Source: Amarobacillus sp046328225 (GTDB lineage: Bacteria; Chloroflexota; Dehalococcoidia; Tepidiformales; Tepidiformaceae). Taken from it: DNA of 64,000 nucleotides. The DNA is taken from the NCBI GenBank assembly GCA_046328225.1, contig JAXLWZ010000009.1, positions 62,001 through 126,000 on the forward strand, read 5' to 3'. Position 1 is the first letter of the stretch, and each line of letters starts with the position of its first letter. The notes beneath the pieces were generated by a model, which made no database searches, was not told the origin of the DNA, and saw nothing but the letters and a program-made list of their open reading frames with translations. A program made the position numbers and the translations under genes. Positions 26,405-34,833 of this stretch are shown piece by piece.

Positions 26405-29131
26405 TCAGAGCGTGTCCTTGCGCTTCTGGAGCACGTAAAGGGCCACGCCCAGCACGACGATGATGATCGCCATCGCGCCCCAGCAGGTCAGCACGTCGGC
26501 GTTGAAGATGGGGCCGAACTTGTCGTCGATGGTGCCGAACGTCGCCGCGCGCACCTCCGGCGAGGCCATCCCGGGAATGCCCGGCAGATTGCACGTCGCG
26601 AGGTCTCCCGCGCAGCCATCGGCCGAGAGCCCGAACCCGACCGTGAGCGCCTTCAGTGCCCACGACGTCGGCGTGATGCTCCCCAGGATGAGCCCGGCCA
26701 CGCCCAGGTCGTCCAGGTTCACGAGCCCGCCCGAGAACACCACCTGCAGCACGATGAGCCCGATGACCAGCATCATCGCCTGCTCTTCCTTGCTGGTGAG
26801 CGTCGAAATGAGCAGCGCCCACATCACGCCCGAGAGCACGGCCAGCACGAGCGTCACGTATATGATGGCGAAGTCGGAGTACGCCGCGCCCGGGTAGTCG
26901 ATGAGCAGCACCTTCGCGCCGAGCAGGATGCCCGCGTGGTAGAAGGCGAACAGCGCCCCAACGGCCACCTTCGACCCCAGGTAGGGCCAGATCTTGAGCG
27001 AGACCGCGCGCTCCCGGTTGTAGATGGCGGACTCCTTCACGATTTCGCGCACCGAACTGAGCGACCCGATCAGGAACGGGATGAGGGCGGCCAGGAACAG
27101 CATCGTCATCGCCGTCGTCGCCTCGCCGGTGACGGGGTCCAGCACATCGTGCGGCCAGGCCACGAGGTCGATGAGCGAAAGCGCGGGCGCGAGCAGGAAG
27201 AGCAGCATCAGGTTCACGCGGTCGCGCCGGATGAGGTCGAAGTAGCGGCGGGAGAGCACGCCCAGCTGCCGCATCGCGGAGGACGTTCGCCCCGCGCCCG
27301 GCGGGATGACCGGTGCCGCGGCCGCACCCTGCGCGGAGACGGAGGCGAGCCGCCCGGCCACGAACTGCTGGTACTGCGCCGAAGCCCGGTACATCGCGCC
27401 CCACTCCTCGGGCGTCTTCTCGTTCGATTCGAGCTTCTCGTAGATGCCGTCGAAGTCGGGGACGCCGAAGTAGCCGAGCGCCTGGTCCGGCGGGCCGAAG
27501 TAGGCGAGGTTGCCGCCTCGCGCGAGAAAGAGCACCTGGTCGCAGAGCATCACGTTCTTCGTCGCGTGGGTGATGAGCAGGATGGTGTGGCCTTCGTCGG
27601 CGAGGTGGCGCAGCAGGCGCATGAGCTGGCTCTCGGTGCCCGGGTCCAGCCCCGATGTGGCCTCGTCCAGGAAGAAGAGGCCCGGCTGGGTGAGCAGCTC
27701 CGCGCCGATCGAGACACGTTTGCGCTGCCCGCCGCTGAGCCGCCCGACGGGCGTATCGCGCCGTTCGCGCAGGCCCAGGGTTTCGAGCACGGCTTCGACG
27801 CGGCCCTCGCGCTCTTCGGCCGGGGTGTCGTCGGGCAGCCGCAGCTCGGCCGCGTAGCCAAGCGCCCGCGCGACCGGCAGCTCCTTGTGCAGGATGTCGT
27901 CCTGGGGCACGTAGCCGAGCGTGGTGCGGAACGCCTGGAAGTGCGTGTAGAGCGACGTGTCGTTGAGCATCACGTCGCCATCGGTGGCGGGGCGAAGGCC
28001 GCTGAGCGCCCCGAACAGGGTGGACTTGCCGGACCCGCTGACGCCCACCACGGCCACGAACTCGCGCGGTTCGATGACCACGGAGATGTCCTGGAGCAGG
28101 TTCAGACGCGCGTTGATGCGTTGGTTGAGGTGCACGGCCGCGAGACGGATATCGCGCGAGTGGTCGACCTGGCGCACCACCCCGGCGCCGCCGAGATGCA
28201 GCCGGATCGGCCCCACCTGCACGATGTCCGCGGCAAGCAGCGTCCGCCGTTCGCCGCGCTGCAGCCGCACGCCGTTCACGAAGGTGCCGTTCGTGGAGCC
28301 GAGATCCTCGATGATGCGCTGCCCGCCCGGTGCCGGCGAAATGCGCGCATGCAGCTTCGAGACCGTGGGATGCGGCAGCCGGAGGTCGCACGACGCGTCA
28401 CGGCCGATGGTGATGGGCTGCGAGACATCGAGCCGCACCTCGCGTTCGCCCTCGGCCGCGGCCGGTGCCTCCGGCGCGAGATGGAAGCGCAACGTGACCT
28501 CGCCACCGACGAGGATCTCGTCGCCGTCGGCCACGGCGTGTGACGTGACCCGCGCGCCGCGGACGGTCATGCCGTTCGTCGTGCCCAGGTCCTCCGCGGT
28601 GAAGCCGAAGCCCTGGCGGCGCAGCACGATGTGGTGCCGCGAGACCACGTCGCTCTCGATCGCGATGGCGTTGTCCGGGGCGCGGCCGATCGTGATCGTG
28701 TCGCCCGCGAGCGGGAACGTGCGCGCGCCCGTCGCCGTCACGACATCCACCGTGGGCTCGAAGCGCAGCATGGTCGTGGCGCCGGCTTCGGCCGCCATCG
28801 GCGCGACCGCGGGCGCGGCTACGACCTGCGCGCCGCCCCCCGCCGGGCGCAGCACGATGCTGCAGTTCCCCATGCTGATGGTGTCGCCGGCCTGCACGCG
28901 GACGGGGGCCCGGGGTTCGACCTCTCGGCCGTTGACGCGCGAGCCGTTCGCGCTTCCCAGGTCCGTGAAGAGCGCACCCTCACCGGTCACGACCAGCGAC
29001 GCGTGGTGGCGGGAGACATCGATATCGTCCAGGCGAATGGCGTTGTCGGGCGCGCGGCCGAACGTGAGCGTCCCTTCCAGTGGGAGCTCCCGCGCGGATG
29101 CGGGCGTTTGTACAACAAGTTGCACGGCCAC
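26405..29131 (-). CDS. ABC transporter with three FHA domains fused to ATPase and ABC-2 permease
   Basis: A 908-residue protein. Three FHA domains in a row have the conserved GR, S-R/K and H residues: FGRAPDNAIRLDD with VSRHHASL, then GRAPDNAIAIES with VSRHHIVL, then GRDASCDLRLP with VSKLHARI (starting at about 22, 147 and 242). The ATPase (about 345-570) has Walker A GVSGSGKST, signature LSGGQRKRVSIG and Walker B LFFLDEATSGLD. An ABC-2 membrane domain of about six helices follows (627-905). This is an ABCG-like half-transporter that would dimerise and export lipid, polymer or drug, gated by phosphothreonine binding to the FHA heads. GTG 29131 is taken since AGGAG lies 7 bases upstream; GTG 29125 is possible. 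Confidence 0.92.
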   Translation of the reverse strand: MAVQLVVQTPASARELPLEGTLTFGRAPDNAIRLDDIDVSRHHASLVVTGEGALFTDLGSANGSRVNGREVEPRAPVRVQAGDTISMGNCSIVLRPAGGGAQVVAAPAVAPMAAEAGATTMLRFEPTVDVVTATGARTFPLAGDTITIGRAPDNAIAIESDVVSRHHIVLRRQGFGFTAEDLGTTNGMTVRGARVTSHAVADGDEILVGGEVTLRFHLAPEAPAAAEGEREVRLDVSQPITIGRDASCDLRLPHPTVSKLHARISPAPGGQRIIEDLGSTNGTFVNGVRLQRGERRTLLAADIVQVGPIRLHLGGAGVVRQVDHSRDIRLAAVHLNQRINARLNLLQDISVVIEPREFVAVVGVSGSGKSTLFGALSGLRPATDGDVMLNDTSLYTHFQAFRTTLGYVPQDDILHKELPVARALGYAAELRLPDDTPAEEREGRVEAVLETLGLRERRDTPVGRLSGGQRKRVSIGAELLTQPGLFFLDEATSGLDPGTESQLMRLLRHLADEGHTILLITHATKNVMLCDQVLFLARGGNLAYFGPPDQALGYFGVPDFDGIYEKLESNEKTPEEWGAMYRASAQYQQFVAGRLASVSAQGAAAAPVIPPGAGRTSSAMRQLGVLSRRYFDLIRRDRVNLMLLFLLAPALSLIDLVAWPHDVLDPVTGEATTAMTMLFLAALIPFLIGSLSSVREIVKESAIYNRERAVSLKIWPYLGSKVAVGALFAFYHAGILLGAKVLLIDYPGAAYSDFAIIYVTLVLAVLSGVMWALLISTLTSKEEQAMMLVIGLIVLQVVFSGGLVNLDDLGVAGLILGSITPTSWALKALTVGFGLSADGCAGDLATCNLPGIPGMASPEVRAATFGTIDDKFGPIFNADVLTCWGAMAIIIVVLGVALYVLQKRKDTL

Positions 29132-29331
29132 GGGCTGGCTCCTGGGGCGAGGGTCGCGTGCAGCATGCGCCCCTGTGATGGCGGCTCAAGGGCCGGGCGG
29201 GCCCCACTGGCGCGCCCCAGTGGCGTCCTTCTAAACGCACGCCGCCGTGGCCATTCGAACATCCGCCGGGGATCGAACGGACGGGGATCCATGGCGAAAT
29301 CACACCCATGCTTGGGGCCGGAGGTGGCGCC

Positions 29332-30825
29332 ATGCAGTGCCCGTCCTGTGGCAGAGAACTCCCCGAACGAGCGCGCTTCTGCAGCCGCTGCGGGACGGCC
29401 GTCGCGGGTGCGATCGCGGCTGGCGCCGGCGCTGCCGCGGCCGCCGCGCAGGCGGGCGAAGGCGGACCAGGCGCCGTTCCGGCAGCGGACGAATTCGTGT
29501 CCGCGCCAACCCGCATGCTCGACCTTAATGGCGCGCCCGAAACGGATCAGGCCGCACAGGCTGCATCCCCCGGGCCCGAAGTGGCCTCGCAGAGCGCATC
29601 TCCTGACCCCGGGCTCGGGCCGCAAAGTGCCCCGGGGGGGACGGGTCTTGAGTCGCCGGGCACCTCCCCCACGAACGGACTCGGTTCGGCCCCGACCCGG
29701 TCGCTCGACCTGACCAGTGGTTCGGGCGCCCAGGCGATGTCCTCCGGAGCCGGTGGCGCCACGATGGTCGCGCCGGAGCCCCCGCCGCTGACGCCGCCAC
29801 CCACGCCGGAGGTGGCCCCGGCAACGCCGTCCGCGCGGCAGGCATTCGGGGGTTCGCGGCCGCCGGTGCAGGCAGCTCCCGCGACAGCTCCCGGCCAGGC
29901 TCCGACCTTCTGTCCCGCGTGCGGACATCCCCACGCGGCGGGCGTGCCCTTCTGCGAATCCTGCGGCGCGGCGCTTGCCACGACATCGCCGGGTGGGGTC
30001 GGCGGTGGCGGCAACGGGTGTCTCACGAGCCCGCTCGCCCGCCTCGGCGGCCTCTTCGCCGTCGTCGCGATCGCCGCCGGTATCGGCGCCTACTGCCTCG
30101 TGTTCGCGAAGGACGACACCGAAACGCCCGCCGCAAACCCCAGCGCCACCGCTGTCGCGACGGCGACCGCCGCCCGCACCGCCACCGCCCGGCCATCGGC
30201 GACGGCAGCCGCCAGCGTGACCGCTGTCGTTTCCGCCACGGCGCCCACGGAAACCCCGTCCGCGACGGCTGCGGCTTCGCCCACGACTCCGCCCACTTCG
30301 ACCCCGGCAGGCCCGACACCGACGCCCATCCCCGGGGCGACCGCCACGCCGACACCCCTGCCCACCGCGACACCCATCCCGCCAACGGCGACGCCGGTCC
30401 CGCCCACGGCAACACCGGTCCCACCGACTGCGACGCCGGTTCCGCCGACGGCCACGCCGACGCGCACCCCGGTGCCGCCAACGGCCACACCGACGCACGT
30501 CCCGCCGACGGCGACGCCCGTCGCGACGAACTACACCTTCCACGCGTGGCTGGACAGCAGCCACTACCATATCGGCGATTGGATCACGCTGTGCTACACA
30601 ATGTCGCCGGCGAACGACCCCTTCACCGTTTCGGTCACGCAGACGCGCCCCTACTCCACGTGGATCGGCGACTGGACCGACAACGGCGCGGGAGGCGGTG
30701 ACTGCATGTATCTCGGCCAGGTGACGACCCACGACCTGGGCACCGTGACCTTCGTGATCGAAGCAACGGTCATCCGCAATGGCCGTACAGGGAGCGTCAC
30801 GCTTTCGGCGACCGTCGGCCAGTAA
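29332..30825 (+). CDS. Double zinc-ribbon, single-pass membrane protein with PPTATPV linker
   Basis: A 497-residue protein. The ATG at 29332 is chosen because GGAGG lies 7 bases upstream and the first zinc ribbon begins at once (CPSCGRELPERARFCSRCG, residues 3-21). After a Pro/Ala/Gly-rich stretch, a second ribbon (FCPACGHPHAAGVPFCESCG, about 193-212) precedes a single membrane helix (about 235-258, GGLFAVVAIAAGIGAYCLVF). Outside lies a Thr/Ala/Pro-rich region with PPTATPV repeats, then a compact domain (about 399-497, starting NYTFHAWLDSSHYHIGDW) with a Cys pair. The ribbons would be cytoplasmic. I know no named family for the whole. Divergent from the triple-FHA ABC gene and convergent with the kinase gene across a strong terminator. 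Its topology copies that of the kinase. Confidence 0.82.
   Translation: MQCPSCGRELPERARFCSRCGTAVAGAIAAGAGAAAAAAQAGEGGPGAVPAADEFVSAPTRMLDLNGAPETDQAAQAASPGPEVASQSASPDPGLGPQSAPGGTGLESPGTSPTNGLGSAPTRSLDLTSGSGAQAMSSGAGGATMVAPEPPPLTPPPTPEVAPATPSARQAFGGSRPPVQAAPATAPGQAPTFCPACGHPHAAGVPFCESCGAALATTSPGGVGGGGNGCLTSPLARLGGLFAVVAIAAGIGAYCLVFAKDDTETPAANPSATAVATATAARTATARPSATAAASVTAVVSATAPTETPSATAAASPTTPPTSTPAGPTPTPIPGATATPTPLPTATPIPPTATPVPPTATPVPPTATPVPPTATPTRTPVPPTATPTHVPPTATPVATNYTFHAWLDSSHYHIGDWITLCYTMSPANDPFTVSVTQTRPYSTWIGDWTDNGAGGGDCMYLGQVTTHDLGTVTFVIEATVIRNGRTGSVTLSATVGQ
30361..30522 (+). repeat. Degenerate 21-bp tandem repeat coding PPTATPV
   Basis: About six to seven units of a Pro-Pro-Thr-Ala-Thr-Pro-Val heptapeptide, with third-base variation between copies and some partial units. 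PTATP-type linkers are common in exported Chloroflexota proteins and probably form an extended, possibly glycosylated stalk. Confidence 0.75.
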
Positions 30826-30854
30826 GGGGGCTGGCGGAACCCCGCGAGCGACGC

Positions 30855-30884
30855 AAGAGCGGGGGCCAACCGGCCCCCGCTCTT
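30855..30884. terminator. Strong bidirectional terminator between convergent genes
   Basis: A 13-base perfect stem (AAGAGCGGGGGCC with its complement) around the loop AACC, flanked by AA on one side and TTT on the other, sits between the stops at 30825 and 30904. Confidence 0.85.
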
Positions 30885-30903
30885 TGATGTCCGGAGATTT
30901 CGG

Positions 30904-32892
30904 CTACCGGCCGTGCGTGCCCGAAATGGTGCAGGCCGGGGAGGCGTACTTCTCGGTGAGGGTGGCGCCGGCGATGGTGGTCTCGTTCGCGAACGTCGTG
31001 CGGATCGTCGCCTGGCCCTGCTGTCCGGCGGAGCCGACGACGTTGTAGGCGAATTCGAAGCCTGCGGCGCGGAAGGTCGCCGCGGTGATGAAGACTTCGC
31101 TATCGAGGACGGCGTAGACGTTCACGCGGTCGCCGTCCTTGATGGCCGTGCCCGTGCCCGACGACGGCTTGAATCGCAGCGTCAGCGGGTACTGCTGCCC
31201 CACCGCCGTGCCGAAGCCGCAATCGTTGGCGGTGATGGTGAAGGCGTAGCGCCACGCATCGAGCACCTGGATCCCGGCGGCGGCGCCCGTCGACGCTGGC
31301 GAAGCTGGAGTCGTCGCGCCCGAGGTTGCCCGGGCCGTGGGAGCCTGCGGCGAGGCCGTACCGGCGAGCACGGCGGTCACCGACGCAGCCGGTGTGGGCG
31401 AAGCCTGGTCCTTGTCGTCTCCAACGCCCGCGAGGAAGACGGCCGCGGCCGCGCCTCCCGCGACGATGAGTCCCCCGGCGATCCACAGCGGCGCGCGGCT
31501 GCCTCCGCCGCGGCGTGCGGCCGGCGCTGCCCCGGGCTTCGCGAAGTCGGCCGTGACATTGGCGAATGCGAGGAGCGCCCCCGAGGCATCGGCCGCCGTG
31601 ACCTGGAACGGCACCGTCGCCACGGGCGTCCTCCGGATGCGCCGCACCTGGAACGGGACTCGCGCCGTCTGTCCGGCGGCGACATCGACCGGCCCCGGGA
31701 ACGCGAACGCGAGCGTGCCGGTGGGTTCCGCGCCCGAGACGGTCGCCCGCATCGCGGACGGCGTGCCATTCGAAAGCACGGCCACACAGGCGAGAGACTG
31801 GCCGGGCCCCCGGCCGGTCGCCTCGACCATCAGTTGGACGCCTCCCGCGGGCTGCGAAGGTACGGGTGCGGGCTGCGAAGGCATCGCCGCGGCGACACGC
31901 GTCGCGCCCGTGCCCTCCGGGGCTGCTATCCGCGTCGCGGCGGGCGCTTCCGGCGCGACCCTGGTCGCGGGCGGCGCTGGCGGTGCGGATGGTGCCACCG
32001 GCGCTGATGGCGATGGCGGTGTTGCCGCCGCCCCGGACCGTGCCACCGCCTCCGATTCGTGCAGGTAGCCCGCCATCGCCCGTTCGAGCGCGCCCGCGAG
32101 TTCCGAGGCGCTCTGGTAGCGGTCGCGCGGGTCCTTTTCGAGGCAGCGACGGACCGGGTTGCAGATGCTGTCGGGCAACCCGGTGAGCGGCTCCATCGGC
32201 ACGCGCGCCGACTGGTGCAGCTTCAGCAACTCCCACACGTTCGTCGATTGGAACGGCGGATGGCCCGCGAGCATGCAGTAGAGGGTCGCGCCGAGCGCAT
32301 AGATGTCGGTGCGGTGGTCGGCCTCACCGCCGGCCTGTTCCGGGGCGGCGAATTCGGCTGTGCCCACGAAGCGGCCCGCGGACGTGAGCCCCGTGCCGCC
32401 TTCCTGTCGCGCGATGCCGAAGTCGGTCACCTTCACGCGGCCGTCGGCAGTGAGCAGGATGTTGTCGGGCTTGATGTCCCGGTGCACGACACCCCGTGCC
32501 GCCGCTTCCTCGAGCGCCCGGGCGACATCGATCGCGATCCGGAGCGCCCGCAACGGCTCCATCGGCCCCTTCTCGAGCACCTTCCCGACGGTCGCGCCTT
32601 CGACATACTCCATGACGAGGAAGTAGGTCTCGCCGGCGACCCCGAAATCCAACAGCCGCACCGAATAGGGTGAGCGCAGGAGCGCCGCGATGTGGGCTTC
32701 GCGTTCGAAGCGGTCGCGGAACATCGTGTCCTCGGCAACGAGCCAGGGATGCAGCAGCTTCACCGCGACGCGACCGCCATCGCGCGTGTCGATCGCCTCG
32801 AACACGGTGCCCATGCCGCCCTTCCCGAGCTGGCGGACGAAGCGGTACTGCTTGACTTCGGTCAGGCCCTGGGGCTGCGAAGGGTCGGTCAT
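30904..32892 (-). CDS. PknB-type transmembrane Ser/Thr protein kinase
   Basis: A 662-residue kinase. The kinase domain (about 15-270) has the glycine loop GKGGMGTVFEA, Lys45 in VAVKLL, HRDIKPDNILL with Asp139, DFGIA with Asp157, and an APEQ motif; all catalytic residues are present. A Pro/Ala-rich linker follows, then a beta-rich part (about 360-460), one membrane helix (IAGGLIVAGGAAAAVFLAG) and an outer domain (about 540-662) with a Cys near each end. There are no PASTA repeats. I take ATG 32892 because TACGAT lies 7 bases before it and no Shine-Dalgarno is seen; ATG 32913 is the alternative. It likely phosphorylates Thr residues read by the four FHA domains coded nearby and senses an outside signal. 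Confidence 0.93.
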   Translation of the reverse strand: MTDPSQPQGLTEVKQYRFVRQLGKGGMGTVFEAIDTRDGGRVAVKLLHPWLVAEDTMFRDRFEREAHIAALLRSPYSVRLLDFGVAGETYFLVMEYVEGATVGKVLEKGPMEPLRALRIAIDVARALEEAAARGVVHRDIKPDNILLTADGRVKVTDFGIARQEGGTGLTSAGRFVGTAEFAAPEQAGGEADHRTDIYALGATLYCMLAGHPPFQSTNVWELLKLHQSARVPMEPLTGLPDSICNPVRRCLEKDPRDRYQSASELAGALERAMAGYLHESEAVARSGAAATPPSPSAPVAPSAPPAPPATRVAPEAPAATRIAAPEGTGATRVAAAMPSQPAPVPSQPAGGVQLMVEATGRGPGQSLACVAVLSNGTPSAMRATVSGAEPTGTLAFAFPGPVDVAAGQTARVPFQVRRIRRTPVATVPFQVTAADASGALLAFANVTADFAKPGAAPAARRGGGSRAPLWIAGGLIVAGGAAAAVFLAGVGDDKDQASPTPAASVTAVLAGTASPQAPTARATSGATTPASPASTGAAAGIQVLDAWRYAFTITANDCGFGTAVGQQYPLTLRFKPSSGTGTAIKDGDRVNVYAVLDSEVFITAATFRAAGFEFAYNVVGSAGQQGQATIRTTFANETTIAGATLTEKYASPACTISGTHGR

Positions 32893-32899
32893 GGCAGCC

Positions 32900-32905
32900 A
32901 TCGTA
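32900..32905 (-). promoter_or_regulatory. -10 element TACGAT for leaderless kinase transcript
   Basis: TACGAT on the minus strand ends 7 bases before ATG 32892. This places the transcript start at or next to the start codon. The same spacing is seen at several other genes here. Confidence 0.5.
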
Positions 32906-33039
32906 GGGGCCATGCCGCGCGCCGAATCGGGTCGATGCGCCCCCAGTGCCGGACCGTCCGGCCCTCACCGGCGAACGGCCATGGCCCTACACAACGATCG
33001 GAGTACGCATGTGGCCCATGCGTGCCCGGGAGGGACTCG

Positions 33040-34797
33040 ATGGACCGCACATGCGCCCGGTGCCAGGCCATCTCCACCGACCCCGCAGCCGCGTTTTGCG
33101 ATGCCTGCGGCGCCCCGCTCGGGGGGACAACGACGCCGCTCGAGTTCGTGTTCTGCGTCGAATGCGGCACGAAGAACGCCATCGGCGATCGCTTCTGCGC
33201 GGAGTGCGGGAAGCCACTTGAGGAGGAGGACCACGGACCCGGCGGCGCCGCGTTCGGGGCCGCTGCCGCCGGCGGAATCGCGGCGGGTGGGGCGGCCGCG
33301 GCCGGCGCCGCTGCCCTGACCGGAGGAAGCGCCGCCGCCGCGAGCGCGGGAGCAGCCATCCCCGGCGCCGGTGCGGCCCTCGGCGGAGCAGGAGCGGCGA
33401 GCGCGGGAGCGGCCATCCCCGGTGCCGGTGCGGCCCTCGGTGGAGCAGGCGCGGCGAGCGCGGGAGCGGCCATTCCCGGCGCTGGTGGCGCGCTGGGCGG
33501 AGCCGGGGCCATCCCTGGAGCTGGTGGCCTCGCGGGAGGTGGCGGCCTTGCTGGCGGCGGAGGAATCGCTGGCGGTGGTGGCCTTGCTGGCGGCGGAGGA
33601 ATCGCTGGCGGAGATGGCCTCGCCGGCGGCGGTGGCCTCGCTGGCGGTGGTGGTCTCGCCGGCGGTGGTGGTCTCGCCGGTGGCGGTGGCCTCGCCGGCG
33701 GAGGTGGCGTCGCTGGCGGTGGTGGCATTGCCGGTGGCGGTGGCATCGCTGGTGGAGGTGGGCTCGCTGGCGGTGGTGGCCTCGCCGGTGGCGGTGGCCT
33801 CGCTGGCGGTGGTGGGCTCGCTGGCGGTGGCGGTCTCGCTGGCGGTGGTGGTCTCGCTGGCGGTGGTGGCCTCGCTGGCGGAGGTGGTCTCGCTGGCGGA
33901 GGTGGTCTCGCCGGTGGTGGTGGCATCGCTGGCGGTGGTGGTATTGCGGGCGGAGGTGGCCTCGCTGGCGGAGGTGCCATTGCCGGTGGTGGTGGCCTCG
34001 CTGGCGGTGGTGGGATCGCCGGTGGAGGTGGCACTGCCGGTGGTGGTGGAATTGCCGGCGGCGGCGGTTTCCCGGGTGTCCCCGGGAGCGGCCTCGCGGG
34101 CGGACCTCCGGGCGGTCCCGGTGGCATGCCCCCCGGAACTGGCCCCGGAGGCTTCCCTGGAAGTCCCGGCACCGGTCTCCCCGGTTCGGCGGGAGGTACC
34201 ATCCTGCGCCCGCCGCCCGTGAAAGGCCCGGGCTTCTCGCCCGGGCGCGTGATTCGCATCACCGTGCGCCTGGTCGGGGGCCTGGCCGGGCTCGGGATCA
34301 TCGTCGTGATCGTGGCGGCCGCGCTCGTGCTCACCGGAGACCCACAGCCCTGCGCGCCACGCGCCAGCGTCGTCTCCGCCGCGGCGGCCGATGCCGCGAA
34401 CGCGAAGTGGATCGCCTTCCGCGACACCGCCCCGGGCACGACCGCCACCTTCACCGAGGCCGAGGCCACCTCGCGCGGTACCCAATACGTCTCCGAACGC
34501 GACGTGCCGCTGCGCAACCTGCAGGTCTACTTCTGCGCGGATGGGCGGGCCGAGGCGAAGGGCGTCACCTCCTACGCCGGGCGCGACGTCAACATCGTCC
34601 TGCGCGGGCACCTCGATGTGGCCGGCGGCCGCAATCGCATCGTGCTCGACTCCGCCCGCGCCGGGAACCTGCCGGCCGCGGTAGGCACGCGGCTCGCGAC
34701 GGTCATCCTCGACCGCAACGGCGCGCGGAACCTGCCGCTCGGCATTACCATCGCGAGCAGTGTCTCGACGGACGGACTACACACGTTGACGCGATGA
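33040..34797 (+). CDS. Double zinc-ribbon membrane protein with long GGGGLA repeat
   Basis: A 585-residue protein. The ATG at 33040 follows GGGAGG. Two zinc ribbons lie at residues 5-23 (CARCQAISTDPAAAFCDACG) and 39-56 (CVECG to CAECGK). Three 19-residue units (ASAGAAIPGAGAALGGAGA) follow, then about 30 units of GGGGLA with L/I/V/T changes, then a Pro/Gly-rich stretch. A membrane helix (about 402-430, GIIVVIVAAALVL) leads to an outer domain of about 155 residues with a lipid-binding-like pattern (LRGHLDVAGGRNRIVLDS); a relation to DUF2993/LmeA-like domains is only tentative. The ribbons and the Gly-rich part would be cytoplasmic. It has the same plan as the protein at 29332 and the kinase at 30904, from which it is divergent. 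Confidence 0.82.
   Translation: MDRTCARCQAISTDPAAAFCDACGAPLGGTTTPLEFVFCVECGTKNAIGDRFCAECGKPLEEEDHGPGGAAFGAAAAGGIAAGGAAAAGAAALTGGSAAAASAGAAIPGAGAALGGAGAASAGAAIPGAGAALGGAGAASAGAAIPGAGGALGGAGAIPGAGGLAGGGGLAGGGGIAGGGGLAGGGGIAGGDGLAGGGGLAGGGGLAGGGGLAGGGGLAGGGGVAGGGGIAGGGGIAGGGGLAGGGGLAGGGGLAGGGGLAGGGGLAGGGGLAGGGGLAGGGGLAGGGGLAGGGGIAGGGGIAGGGGLAGGGAIAGGGGLAGGGGIAGGGGTAGGGGIAGGGGFPGVPGSGLAGGPPGGPGGMPPGTGPGGFPGSPGTGLPGSAGGTILRPPPVKGPGFSPGRVIRITVRLVGGLAGLGIIVVIVAAALVLTGDPQPCAPRASVVSAAAADAANAKWIAFRDTAPGTTATFTEAEATSRGTQYVSERDVPLRNLQVYFCADGRAEAKGVTSYAGRDVNIVLRGHLDVAGGRNRIVLDSARAGNLPAAVGTRLATVILDRNGARNLPLGITIASSVSTDGLHTLTR
33340..33510 (+). repeat. Three 57-bp tandem repeats
   Basis: Units start at 33340, 33397 and 33454 with GCGAGCGCGGGAGC and code for ASAGAAIPGAGAALGGAGA. 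Copies differ by a few mostly synonymous bases; the third has a GGA change. They adjoin the 18-bp repeat array. Confidence 0.9.
33527..34062 (+). repeat. About 30 copies of an 18-bp repeat coding GGGGLA
   Basis: The unit GGCGGTGGTGGCCTCGCT is repeated in frame without interruption. Third bases of Gly and Ala codons vary freely (ggc/ggt/gga, gct/gcc/gcg), and Leu is swapped for Ile, Val or Thr in some units; one unit has Asp. The array is thus old enough for drift but kept in frame. Confidence 0.95.
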
Positions 34798-34833
34798 TGA
34801 TTGCGTGCGGAACGTTTCGCGAGGGAGGGCGCC

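Noticed and set aside
30090..30488. Minus-strand frame with VGGTGVAVGGTG repeats
   Set aside because: It is the complement of the PPTATPV repeat in the zinc-ribbon protein; no start site or other domain is present.
33527..34062. CRISPR-like look of the regular repeat array
   Set aside because: Units are 18 bp with no spacers, stay in one reading frame and code for GGGGLA; no cas gene is near.
32889..34517. Long minus-strand frame rich in Pro (PPPPAR repeats) opposite the Gly-rich gene
   Set aside because: It is the complement of the GGGGLA repeat; high GC keeps all frames open. It has no start site, domain or sensible N-terminus, while the plus strand codes zinc ribbons and a membrane helix.
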